A stretch of DNA of 7,254 nt. Origin: Microbacteriaceae bacterium (GTDB lineage: Bacteria > Actinomycetota > Actinomycetes > Actinomycetales > Microbacteriaceae). Under the pieces are notes generated by a model. It saw nothing but the letters and a program-made list of their open reading frames with translations. It was not told the DNA's origin and made no database searches. The position numbers and the translations under genes are program-made. Below are positions 1 through 5,672 of the stretch, piece by piece. Position 1 is the stretch's first letter. Each line of letters starts with the position of its first letter. The stretch spans positions 2,472-9,725 of the forward strand of contig JANRET010000027.1 of NCBI GenBank assembly GCA_030725885.1. Reading direction: 5' to 3'.

Positions 1-915
1 CCACCGGTCACCGCGTTCGAGCCGGTCGTGCCACTTGACCGACCCTTGCCGTCGGTCGCCACCGATTACCCCCAAACGGAAGCGCTCGACACCGTAGACC
101 TGCCCCCGACGGACACCATCGAATCGGGGATTCCCGCCAGCGCACCGAACGCCGTGCCCGCCGCCGTTTCGAACGAGACGACCGGATTGGACCGGCTCGA
201 TCAGCTATTCACCTCGTCGGACACGTCCGCTGACACGATCCCCCTCGTCAGTGCGCGTGAGCCCGAGCCTTCCCGCAGTGCGCGGGCGGCCCGAGCCGAA
301 ACTCCGGCGCGTGAATCCAGCCCCGAGGAACAGGTGAAGTTTCGCCAGAGGCTTTTGCTCACCATCGGAGGAATTCTCGTCGCCATCGTGGCTATCGGAG
401 CGTGGGTCATGGGCGGAATTGTCGCAACACCCACCGCGGCTCCTGTTCCGATGGAAACAGAAATCCCCCTCCCACCAACGGCGACGCAGCCGCCGGGCGA
501 GTATCCGTTTGGGCAATTGTTTGGCGGCGAATGCCTCGACCCGTTCGTCGACGCGTGGGCCGAGAATTACACCGTGGTCGATTGTGCAACGCCTCACGCC
601 GCCCAACTCGTGTACGCGGGTGACCTGGCTATCGACGGAACATACCCGTCCTATCCCGGCGATTCGCGAATTGGGAAAGCGGCGCTCGCGGGCTGTTCCA
701 GGAAGGGTGTTCTCGATCTATCCGCGGCAAAGAAAATCACGGACTTGCAAATTTCGGCTGCGTACCCGGCGTCCTCGGTGGCCTGGGATTCCGGTGACAC
801 GCGTTACTTCTGTTTCGCGTCGCGAGCGAGCGCCACTCCGCTCGCTGCGTCAATTGCGGGAACGCTCATGACGCAGCCGGGCGAACCCACACCGGAAGCG
901 ACGCCGAGCGACTGA
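1..915 (+). CDS. Septum-formation-domain membrane protein (5' partial)
   Basis: The reading frame is open from base 1. A GTG at 28 exists but has no convincing ribosome site, so the gene probably starts upstream of the window. Counting from that GTG: residues 1-108 are Pro/Ala/Thr/Ser/acid-rich and look disordered; 109-132 form one strong membrane helix (LLLTIGGILVAIVAIGAW and onward); 133-155 are a Pro/Thr linker. From 160 to 265 is a domain with GECLDPF and VVDCATPHAAQLV, typical of the actinobacterial 'septum formation' family (Pfam Septum_form). Four cysteines (169, 186, 223, 262) could form two disulfides outside the cell. The tail is Pro/Thr-rich. The topology suggests a cytoplasmic N-terminus and an external C-terminal domain. 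The family was named from a septation link in Streptomyces; its biochemical role here is unknown. The last 50 bp overlap the convergent methyltransferase gene. The domain assignment is fairly secure; function is not. Confidence 0.8.
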   Translation, partial: PPVTAFEPVVPLDRPLPSVATDYPQTEALDTVDLPPTDTIESGIPASAPNAVPAAVSNETTGLDRLDQLFTSSDTSADTIPLVSAREPEPSRSARAARAETPARESSPEEQVKFRQRLLLTIGGILVAIVAIGAWVMGGIVATPTAAPVPMETEIPLPPTATQPPGEYPFGQLFGGECLDPFVDAWAENYTVVDCATPHAAQLVYAGDLAIDGTYPSYPGDSRIGKAALAGCSRKGVLDLSAAKKITDLQISAAYPASSVAWDSGDTRYFCFASRASATPLAASIAGTLMTQPGEPTPEATPSD

Positions 916-1723
916 TCCCGAGCCGTTCCTCCATCACCGCGATCGCGTCATCGGACTGGTCGAACAGGACTACGTTGCGACCGAGCGCGGCGGCGGCGGC
1001 ACCGGTTGTGCCACTACCCGCGAACGGATCGAGGATCCAGTCGCCGGGCCGGCTCGACGCGGCGATGATGCGTCGAAGAATACCGAGTGGCTTTTGGGTC
1101 GCGTACCCCGTTTTTTCCTTACCCGTGGGGGACACGATGGTGTGCCACCACACGTCTGTCGGCAGTTTGCCGCGTTCGACCTTTTCCGGAGTTACCAATC
1201 CCGGCGCCATATAGGGCTCTCGGTCGACTTCGGTGGAGTCAAAAAAGTATGTCGCGGGATTTTTCACATACACAAGAATCGTGTCATGTTTGGTCGGCCA
1301 ACGTTTGGTCGATCGGGCCCCATAGTCATACGCCCAGATGATTTCGTTGAGAAAGCTGTCGCGACCGAAAAGGGCGTCCAGCGCCACTTTCGCATAGTGC
1401 GCCTCGCGGTAATCGAGGTGCAAATACAGGGTCCCACTATCGGCCAAAATCCGATGCGCTTCGACCAGTCGGGGTTCGAGGAACTCCCAATAGTTCTCGA
1501 ACGCGTCATCGTATCCGTACAAGGCGCCCTTGATCGTCTCATACGTCGCGCCACCGAATCCTGTTCGCGAACCACCCTCAGCTCGAACCGTTTTCAGGGT
1601 TTGGCGTTCCTGGCGGCGACCGGTGTTGAACGGGGGATCCAGATAGACAACCTGGAACATCGCTTTGGGGATCGTCCTCATCAGGTCGAGGTTGTCGCCC
1701 TGGACGATGTGGGTCTCGGTCAT
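866..1723 (-). CDS. Site-specific DNA methyltransferase, beta class (orphan)
   Basis: A 285-residue SAM-dependent DNA methyltransferase. The catalytic motif IV, DPPFNTG (residues 29-35), comes before the SAM-binding FxGxG motif in DPFAGSGTTG (232-241), the order of the beta class (N6-adenine or N4-cytosine). TQKP (209-212), just ahead of the SAM motif, also fits. Other clear blocks are YLHLDYREAHYAK (100-112), WAYDYGARS (130-138) and LPTDVWWHTIVSP (187-199), which I recall from a conserved actinobacterial family. The length is complete for the class and no separate target-recognition gene is needed. No restriction endonuclease lies beside it, so it may be an orphan (regulatory or replication-linked) enzyme; the target sequence cannot be read from the protein. 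The ATG has AGGGG directly abutting, too close for a ribosome site, and a TAACTT box six bases upstream suggests leaderless expression. It diverges from the RNA methyltransferase gene and overlaps the septum-domain gene tail to tail. Confidence 0.9.
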   Translation of the reverse strand: MTETHIVQGDNLDLMRTIPKAMFQVVYLDPPFNTGRRQERQTLKTVRAEGGSRTGFGGATYETIKGALYGYDDAFENYWEFLEPRLVEAHRILADSGTLYLHLDYREAHYAKVALDALFGRDSFLNEIIWAYDYGARSTKRWPTKHDTILVYVKNPATYFFDSTEVDREPYMAPGLVTPEKVERGKLPTDVWWHTIVSPTGKEKTGYATQKPLGILRRIIAASSRPGDWILDPFAGSGTTGAAAAALGRNVVLFDQSDDAIAVMEERLGISRSASLPVWVRPAAS

Positions 1724-1728
1724 TCCCC

Positions 1729-1734
1729 TAAGTT
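1729..1734 (+). promoter_or_regulatory. -10 box TAAGTT, leaderless promoter of the RNA methyltransferase gene
   Basis: TAAGTT fits the TANNNT -10 pattern and ends six bases before the GTG at 1741, placing the predicted transcript start on the G of the start codon. No ribosome site lies upstream of that GTG (AACAGA precedes it), which agrees with a leaderless message. No recognisable -35 hexamer is seen at 16-18 bp, so this rests on the -10 geometry alone. Confidence 0.5.
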
Positions 1735-1735
1735 A
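1730..1735 (-). promoter_or_regulatory. -10 box TAACTT, leaderless promoter of the DNA methyltransferase gene
   Basis: Read on the minus strand, TAACTT ends six bases before the ATG at 1723, the leaderless position. It shares five base pairs with the plus-strand box TAAGTT because the TAAGTTA core is nearly symmetric. The two divergent genes therefore appear to share one melting region. No clear -35 element is seen. Confidence 0.45.
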
Positions 1736-1740
1736 ACAGA

Positions 1741-2391
1741 GTGACGCAACAGGAACGGGATTCAGAGACACCCGAACTCACCACGCACGGTGTCGGCCCG
1801 TGGAGCGGTGAGATGCCGACCGACTCGCGATTCGACCGCGACCTATTAGAAAACGGGGATACGCGGAACGTCATCGACGAATATAGATATTGGACGATGG
1901 AGGCGATTGTCGCCGACCTCGACTCCAAGCGCCACGCGTTCCACGTCGCAATCGAGAATTGGCAACACGACCTCAACATTGGGTCAATCGTGCGAACCGC
2001 GAATGCGTTCCTCGCGAACACGGTCCACATTGTTGGACGACGGCGCTGGAACAAGCGCGGAGCGATGGTTACCGATCGGTATCAACACGTCCTGCACCAC
2101 GCAACGGTCGAAGAGTTCCTCGCGTGGGCTCATGCAAATGAACTGGTCGTGGTGGGAGTCGATAATGTGCAGAATTCGGTTTCGATCGACGCAACGGGAC
2201 TTCCCGAACGGTGTGTGTTGTTGTTCGGTCAGGAGGGGCCGGGGCTTTCACCCGAGGCGCTCGGCGCGAGTGACCTCGTCGTGGAAATCGAACAGTTCGG
2301 ATCAACCCGGTCACTCAATGCTTCCGCTGCCGCGGCCATCGTGATGCACGCGTGGGTTCGCGAACACGTTGTGGGAAAGAGGGCGCCGTGA
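1741..2391 (+). CDS. TrmH/SpoU-family RNA 2'-O-methyltransferase
   Basis: A 216-residue SPOUT-superfamily enzyme that would transfer a methyl group from SAM to a ribose 2'-OH of tRNA or rRNA. All three family motifs are present: motif 1 NIGSIVRTANAF (79-90, with Asn79 and the catalytic-type Arg85), motif 2 LLFGQEGPGLS (160-170) and motif 3 GSTRSLNASAAAAI (187-200), which form the knotted SAM site and dimer face. Residues 1-60 are an N-terminal extension containing ELTTHGVGPW, which I recall from actinobacterial homologues; this supports the GTG at 1741 over the ATG at 1813. The position (tRNA Gm18 or an rRNA ribose) cannot be decided from sequence. The last codons overlap the next gene by GTGA, so the two are probably co-translated. 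Confidence 0.88.
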   Translation: MTQQERDSETPELTTHGVGPWSGEMPTDSRFDRDLLENGDTRNVIDEYRYWTMEAIVADLDSKRHAFHVAIENWQHDLNIGSIVRTANAFLANTVHIVGRRRWNKRGAMVTDRYQHVLHHATVEEFLAWAHANELVVVGVDNVQNSVSIDATGLPERCVLLFGQEGPGLSPEALGASDLVVEIEQFGSTRSLNASAAAAIVMHAWVREHVVGKRAP

Positions 2392-3002
2392 ATCAATCTG
2401 CCGATCACTGGAACGAACGGTACCGAGACGCCGAGTCGGTGTGGTCCCTCGAGCCCAACCAATTCGTGGTCGAGTATCTGTCCGAATTATCGATGGGATC
2501 GATGGTGGACATTGCGGGCGGCGAGGGCCGTAACGCGTTGTGGTTCGCGCGGCGGGGGTGGACCGTCGAAAATTCCGATTTTTCCGACGTCGCTGTCGAG
2601 AAGTTCCGTGAACGAGCGTCACGCGCGGGTGTACTTGATCGGTGTGTGGGAACAGTAAGTTCGGCGCTGGAATCGAGTGCATGCCAAACCGGACCGGTGG
2701 ACCTCGCGGTCATCGCCTATTTGCAGTTGGCGCTTGCCGATCTGGCGGTAGCCATCGCAGTGGCGAGCGGAGCCCTCAAGCCCGCAGGAACTTTTTTCGG
2801 AGTCTGGCATGAACGCGGCAATGTGGGCCGAGGGCTCGGGGGGCCCCAAATTCCAGAACTCAATCCCACCGTGGATGAACTCGTAGCGCATGCGCGTTCT
2901 GCGGGTCTGACGGTCGATGTGTGCGAGTTGCGGGAACGGAGTGTTACGCGCAACGACGTGACGGGTAGTGCCATCGACGTTGTCCTGGCCTGCTCGCGGT
3001 AA
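2388..3002 (+). CDS. Class I SAM-dependent methyltransferase
   Basis: A 204-residue Rossmann-fold methyltransferase. It starts with DHWNERYRD and VWSLEPN (7-24), the usual entry of the TehB-like / Methyltransf_25 group. The SAM-binding motif I is [19 protein letters not shown] (40-58), followed by an acidic residue in [11 protein letters not shown] (63-73). [10 protein letters not shown] (105-114) is the strand-4 region and [17 protein letters not shown] (149-165) the substrate side. I chose the GTG at 2388 over the upstream in-frame ATG at 2352, because AAAGAGGG (2376-2383) sits four bases before it and the conserved part begins at once. The GTGA overlap with the RNA methyltransferase stop points to translational coupling. 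The substrate is unknown; distant TehB-like relatives detoxify oxyanions or modify small molecules, but nothing here proves either. Confidence 0.85.
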   Translation: MNQSADHWNERYRDAESVWSLEPNQFVVEYLSELSMGSMVDIAGGEGRNALWFARRGWTVENSDFSDVAVEKFRERASRAGVLDRCVGTVSSALESSACQTGPVDLAVIAYLQLALADLAVAIAVASGALKPAGTFFGVWHERGNVGRGLGGPQIPELNPTVDELVAHARSAGLTVDVCELRERSVTRNDVTGSAIDVVLACSR

Positions 3003-3005
3003 ACT
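3000..3005 (+). promoter_or_regulatory. Possible purA -10 box (TAAACT)
   Basis: TAAACT fits TANNNT and would start transcription near 3012, giving a leader of about 22 bases that includes the AAAGGA ribosome site (3023-3028). It overlaps the stop codon of the upstream gene. A TTGTCC at 2980-2985 is a -35-like word, but the 14-bp spacer is too short. purA may instead simply be read through from the upstream pair. Confidence 0.3.
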
Positions 3006-3033
3006 GGGGTGTTCGCCCAAACAAAGGACTCGC

Positions 3034-4320
3034 ATGCCCGCCGTCGTGATTATTGGAGCCCAGTGGGGTGACGAAGGTAAAGGCAAGGCCACCGATCTCA
3101 TTGCTGGTCGCATCGACCACGTTGTGAAATTCAACGGAGGAAACAATGCGGGGCACACCGTTGTCATTGGCAACGAAAAGTACGCACTCCACCTGCTGCC
3201 CTCCGGAATTCTGACCGACGGGGTAACCCCGGTGATTGCAAACGGTGTAGTCATCGACCTCGAGGTCTTGTTTGAGGAGATTGATGCACTCTCGAGCCGC
3301 GGAATCGATGTGTCGAAACTTCGAGTGTCCGCCAACGCCCATGTCATCACCTCGTATCACCGCACGCTGGACAAGGTGACGGAACGATTCCTCGGAAAGC
3401 GCCAAATCGGAACGACGGGGCGCGGAATCGGCCCGACGTACGCGGACAAAATCAATCGTGTCGGTATACGCGTTCAGGACATCTTCGACGAAGGAATTCT
3501 GCGACAAAAGGTCGAGGGCGCGCTCGACCTCAAAAATCATCTTCTCGTCAAAATTTATAATCGTCGGGCAATCCCGGTCGACGACATCGTCCATGAATTG
3601 TTGTCCTACGCCGAGCGTCTTCGTCCGATGGTGTGCGACACGTCACTGTTGTTACACGAGGCGCTCGCCGAGGGAAAAACCGTGTTGTTCGAAGGCGGCC
3701 AAGCGACGATGCTCGATGTCGACCACGGCACGTACCCGTTTGTTACGTCGTCGAATTCGACTGCAGGTGGTGCGTCGACGGGATCCGGTATCGGTCCCAA
3801 CGCCATCACGCGCGTTATCGGAATTGTGAAGGCGTACACGACTCGAGTCGGCTCGGGTCCGTTCCCCACGGAACTGGATAACGACGAAGGCGAGCGTTTG
3901 CGCCAGGCAGGGGCGGAGTTCGGGACAACGACCGGACGCCCCCGACGCTGTGGTTGGTATGACGCTCCGGTTGCCCGTTATTCGGCGCGCATCAACGGCG
4001 TCACAGATTTTGTTGTCACCAAACTTGATGTTCTGACGGGCTTGTCGGAAATTCCTGTGTGCGTCGCTTATCAGGTCGACGGAGTTCGCTTCGACGAGAT
4101 GCCGGTCAACCAATCGGACTTCCACCACGCCACCCCGATTTACGAGAACTTTCCCGGTTGGACCGACGACATTTCGGCCGCGCGTAAGTTCGAGGACCTC
4201 CCGGCAAACGCTCAAAACTACGTCCGCGCAATCGAATCGATGTCAGGCGCTCGCATCTCCGCAATCGGGGTTGGGCCCGCGCGCGATGAGATCATCGCGA
4301 TTCACGATTTGCTCGACTGA
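3034..4320 (+). CDS. purA: Adenylosuccinate synthetase
   Basis: Catalyses IMP + aspartate + GTP to adenylosuccinate, the first committed step from IMP to AMP, in the cytoplasm. At 428 residues it has the normal family length. Diagnostic blocks: [11 protein letters not shown] (8-18, GTP loop with catalytic Asp13), [10 protein letters not shown] (34-43, catalytic His41), [16 protein letters not shown] (124-139), [20 protein letters not shown] (218-237), [12 protein letters not shown] (299-310) and the C-terminal [14 protein letters not shown] (408-421). I chose the ATG at 3034, with AAAGGA five bases ahead, because the conserved [12 protein letters not shown] begins there. The in-frame ATG at 2968 would add 22 residues encoded inside the previous gene. 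It sits 31 bp after the methyltransferase gene and may share its transcript. No key residue is missing. Confidence 0.98.
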   Translation: MPAVVIIGAQWGDEGKGKATDLIAGRIDHVVKFNGGNNAGHTVVIGNEKYALHLLPSGILTDGVTPVIANGVVIDLEVLFEEIDALSSRGIDVSKLRVSANAHVITSYHRTLDKVTERFLGKRQIGTTGRGIGPTYADKINRVGIRVQDIFDEGILRQKVEGALDLKNHLLVKIYNRRAIPVDDIVHELLSYAERLRPMVCDTSLLLHEALAEGKTVLFEGGQATMLDVDHGTYPFVTSSNSTAGGASTGSGIGPNAITRVIGIVKAYTTRVGSGPFPTELDNDEGERLRQAGAEFGTTTGRPRRCGWYDAPVARYSARINGVTDFVVTKLDVLTGLSEIPVCVAYQVDGVRFDEMPVNQSDFHHATPIYENFPGWTDDISAARKFEDLPANAQNYVRAIESMSGARISAIGVGPARDEIIAIHDLLD

Positions 4321-4321
4321 T

Positions 4322-4342
4322 TTGTCCAAGGTTTATCCAAGG
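4322..4342 (+). repeat. Two-copy direct repeat TTGTCCAAGG / TTATCCAAGG after purA
   Basis: Two near-identical 10-bp words (9 of 10 bases match) lie at 4322-4331 and 4333-4342, spaced 11 bp, about one helical turn, just after the purA stop. A weaker third word (TTCGCCCAAA) starts at 4343. The helical phasing allows a regulator site. The words resemble but do not match DnaA boxes (TTGTCCACA). Chance remains possible. Confidence 0.35.
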
Positions 4343-4372
4343 TTCGCCCAAAACGCACGACGATCGGGTTTC

Positions 4373-4403
4373 CTCGTTTTAGAGTAGGCATAGTTGAAAC
4401 GAG
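4373..4403 (+). promoter_or_regulatory. Inverted repeat and possible -10 box before the lipoprotein gene
   Basis: CTCGTTT (4373-4379) and AAACGAG (4397-4403) are perfect inverted arms; in RNA the stem can extend inward with U-G, A-U and G-U pairs, leaving a loop of about 11 bases. The right arm covers the first half of the ribosome site GAGAGG (4401-4406). A TANNNT word, TAGAGT, lies at 4380-4385 between the arms. It could be a promoter or operator, or in read-through RNA a hairpin masking the ribosome site. No U-run follows, so it is not an intrinsic terminator. Confidence 0.35.
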
Positions 4404-4412
4404 AGGCTTCCC

Positions 4413-4733
4413 ATGTTCCACCGCACCGCCGTCGCGTCTTTCGCCCTGGCCGCCATCCTCGCGGGGTCGGTCGCGGGCTGTGCGACAACAGTACCGAGTG
4501 AATCAACGAGCGTTATTGACGGAAATGACATACTGACCGCGGATCTCGGTACGGATATCTCGGCGCGAGGCGTCGTCCTTGCTGCGGTGTTATTGGTTGC
4601 CGGGGATATAGATAAAGGTCTGGCGCAAGGGGTTGTGACGCCCGCCGAAGTGACCGAAGCGCGATTGGCCATCGATTCGGGGACTCTCGACATGTGGCGC
4701 CAGCGCGCCGAATCAGACGGGATTACGCCATGA
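4413..4733 (+). CDS. Small predicted lipoprotein, function unknown
   Basis: A 106-residue protein with a lipoprotein signal peptide: MFHR, a hydrophobic core at 5-20, and the lipobox VAGC with Cys23 as the lipidation site. The mature part is about 84 residues: a polar start (ATTVPSESTS), a hydrophobic stretch ARGVVLAAVLLVAGD (51-65) and a likely helical end (VTPAEVTEARLAID, then MWRQRAESDG). It would be anchored to the outer face of the membrane. The start is supported by GAGAGG (4401-4406), six bases before the ATG. The stop overlaps the next gene's start as ATGA, so the two are likely made together. I do not recognise the family. The possible hairpin at its ribosome site is described separately. 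Confidence 0.75.
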   Translation: MFHRTAVASFALAAILAGSVAGCATTVPSESTSVIDGNDILTADLGTDISARGVVLAAVLLVAGDIDKGLAQGVVTPAEVTEARLAIDSGTLDMWRQRAESDGITP

Positions 4734-5287
4734 TCCGTCACTCTCCGTTACTGACTGCGACAGTCGTCGCTGCGATTGTGCTGGCCGGGTCCTCGCCCGT
4801 GCAGGCAGCGGGCGGAGACGCAGTCAAGCGAGCGATCGTCATCACGGTGCTCAACAATCTCGGCGTCCAACCGACTAGAGAACTCATTGACGTCCTAGTC
4901 ACTGATATCCCGATCGATGTGCTCAATTCAGGGCTTGTCCGGCAGGTTGGCCGGGCGCTCGACGGAAATGGTGATGTGGTGCAGATTATTGGTCAAAGCG
5001 TTGACAGTGACGGTGACGGAGTCCCCGACGAGGACGGTGCGACTAATGCCTCCTACGACGACGACGACGACAAAGACGAAGAAAAAGCATCGTCGGGCTC
5101 GAGCTCGGGAACGTCATCCTCTAGCGGTGGAACATCAACACGACCTCCGAACAAGAACGACGACAACGACGAAGAAGATGACGACGAAGAAGATGACGAC
5201 GAAGAAGAAGTTGACGCCGAAGAAGAGGATGACGCCGAAGAAGAGGATGACGACGGAGACCACGACGGAGACGACGAGGACAACTAG
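4730..5287 (+). CDS. Secreted protein with calcium-loop motif and polyacidic tail
   Basis: A 185-residue protein. Residues 1-26 are a Sec-type signal peptide with a likely cleavage after VQA (AXA-like, SSPVQA-AGG). Residues 28-90 form a small mostly helical, fairly hydrophobic region with no family I recognise. DSDGDGVPDED (92-102) matches the aspartate-rich calcium loop of thrombospondin type 3 repeats. After a short DDDDDKDEEK stretch comes a Ser/Gly linker (121-136), then a tail (144-185) in which 34 of 42 residues are Asp or Glu. I chose the ATG at 4730, which overlaps the lipoprotein stop (ATGA) and gives a clean signal peptide; the ATG at 4694 would bury it. The tail is encoded by imperfect 15- and 18-bp repeats. 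A calcium- or cation-binding surface role is plausible but unproven. Confidence 0.78.
   Translation: MIRHSPLLTATVVAAIVLAGSSPVQAAGGDAVKRAIVITVLNNLGVQPTRELIDVLVTDIPIDVLNSGLVRQVGRALDGNGDVVQIIGQSVDSDGDGVPDEDGATNASYDDDDDKDEEKASSGSSSGTSSSSGGTSTRPPNKNDDNDEEDDDEEDDDEEEVDAEEEDDAEEEDDDGDHDGDDEDN
5168..5248 (+). repeat. In-frame tandem codon repeats encoding the acidic tail
   Basis: Two exact 15-bp copies (codons for Asp-Glu-Glu-Asp-Asp) lie at 5168-5182 and 5183-5197, followed by two exact 18-bp copies (codons for Asp-Ala-Glu-Glu-Glu-Asp) at 5213-5230 and 5231-5248. All units are multiples of three, so gain or loss of a copy keeps the frame. The purine-rich strand (GAC/GAA/GAT) differs sharply from neighbouring genes. 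These look like products of replication slippage. Confidence 0.8.
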
Positions 5288-5351
5288 ATTTTCCACAGCG
5301 ACAAGTGACACGCACCCAATCCCACTCGAGGTGTTCGCGTACATTGGTTTG

Positions 5352-5357
5352 TAGGCT
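5352..5357 (+). promoter_or_regulatory. -10 box TAGGCT, leaderless promoter of chorismate mutase
   Basis: TAGGCT fits TANNNT and ends six bases before the ATG at 5364, so transcription should start on the A of the start codon. The only ribosome-site-like word, GGAG (5358-5361), is two bases from the ATG, too close to act. No good -35 hexamer is visible. The 76-bp gap it sits in holds no other clear element. Confidence 0.5.
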
Positions 5358-5363
5358 GGAGAC

Positions 5364-5663
5364 ATGGACGAGGAATCCGCTGCGAGGTTACGCGACCTGC
5401 GACAAAGTATCGACAACGTCGACGCCGCACTCATTCACATGCTCGCGGAACGATTTCGTTTCACCCAGCTGGTGGGGCTCCTCAAGGCTCAGGCTGGACT
5501 ACCGTCGTCGGACAAGGAACGCGAATCGGCTCAGATTGAGCGTCTGAAAGCACTCGCACACGACGCGCATCTGGACCCGGTTTTTGCGGAAAAGTTTCTG
5601 AACTTTATCGTCGCCGAGGTGATTCGTCACCACGAAAAGATAGCGAACGAATCGGCGACTTAG
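5364..5663 (+). CDS. Chorismate mutase, AroQ class
   Basis: A 99-residue all-helical enzyme that converts chorismate to prephenate, the entry to phenylalanine and tyrosine synthesis. It aligns without gaps to the E. coli P-protein mutase domain with a +2 offset: Arg13, Arg30 (in MLAERF), Lys41, Asp50, Arg53 and Glu54 match the active-site residues Arg11, Arg28, Lys39, Asp48, Arg51 and Glu52. The Gln88 position is His90 (in VIRHHEK). There is no signal peptide and no fused prephenate dehydratase or DAHP synthase, so it is a free cytoplasmic mutase; in some actinobacteria such mutases work in complex with DAHP synthase. No other aromatic-pathway gene is nearby. The probable leaderless start is described under its promoter. 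It converges on the YqaJ gene with 9 bp between stops. Confidence 0.92.
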   Translation: MDEESAARLRDLRQSIDNVDAALIHMLAERFRFTQLVGLLKAQAGLPSSDKERESAQIERLKALAHDAHLDPVFAEKFLNFIVAEVIRHHEKIANESAT

Positions 5664-5672
5664 TCGCGGGGG

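Noticed and set aside
1094..1744. Long plus-strand open frame opposite the DNA methyltransferase
   Set aside because: The minus frame carries every methyltransferase motif; the opposite frame has no recognisable domain and is a GC-rich coding shadow.
2352..2387. Upstream ATG for the class I methyltransferase
   Set aside because: It overlaps the RNA methyltransferase by 40 bp, whereas the GTG at 2388 has AAAGAGGG and a classic GTGA coupling overlap.
3011..3021. GTTCGCCCAAA shared by both flanks of purA (also 4342-4352)
   Set aside because: Several exact 11-base matches are expected by chance in a window this long; no other symmetry suggests a functional pair or a mobile unit.
2968..3033. Longer purA start at the ATG at 2968
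   Set aside because: It lies inside the upstream methyltransferase gene, and the conserved family N-terminus begins at 3034, which has its own ribosome site.
4350..4380. AAAACG/CGTTTT stem as a purA terminator
   Set aside because: The stem is short and A/U-rich with a 19-base loop, lacks a GC core, and is not followed by a U-run.
5058..5077. DDDDDK enteropeptidase-like site in the acidic protein
   Set aside because: It is a by-product of low-complexity Asp/Lys codons; bacteria have no enteropeptidase and no processing signal is seen.
5053..5283. Minus-strand open frame encoding an almost pure poly-serine protein opposite the acidic tail
   Set aside because: It is the complement of the GAC/GAA/GAT repeats read in another frame; no ribosome site or signal supports it, and the plus-strand gene has a signal peptide and coupled start.
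5289..5297. TTTTCCACA, one base from a DnaA box
   Set aside because: It is a single copy with no origin genes or cluster of boxes around it; one such word in 7 kb is likely chance.
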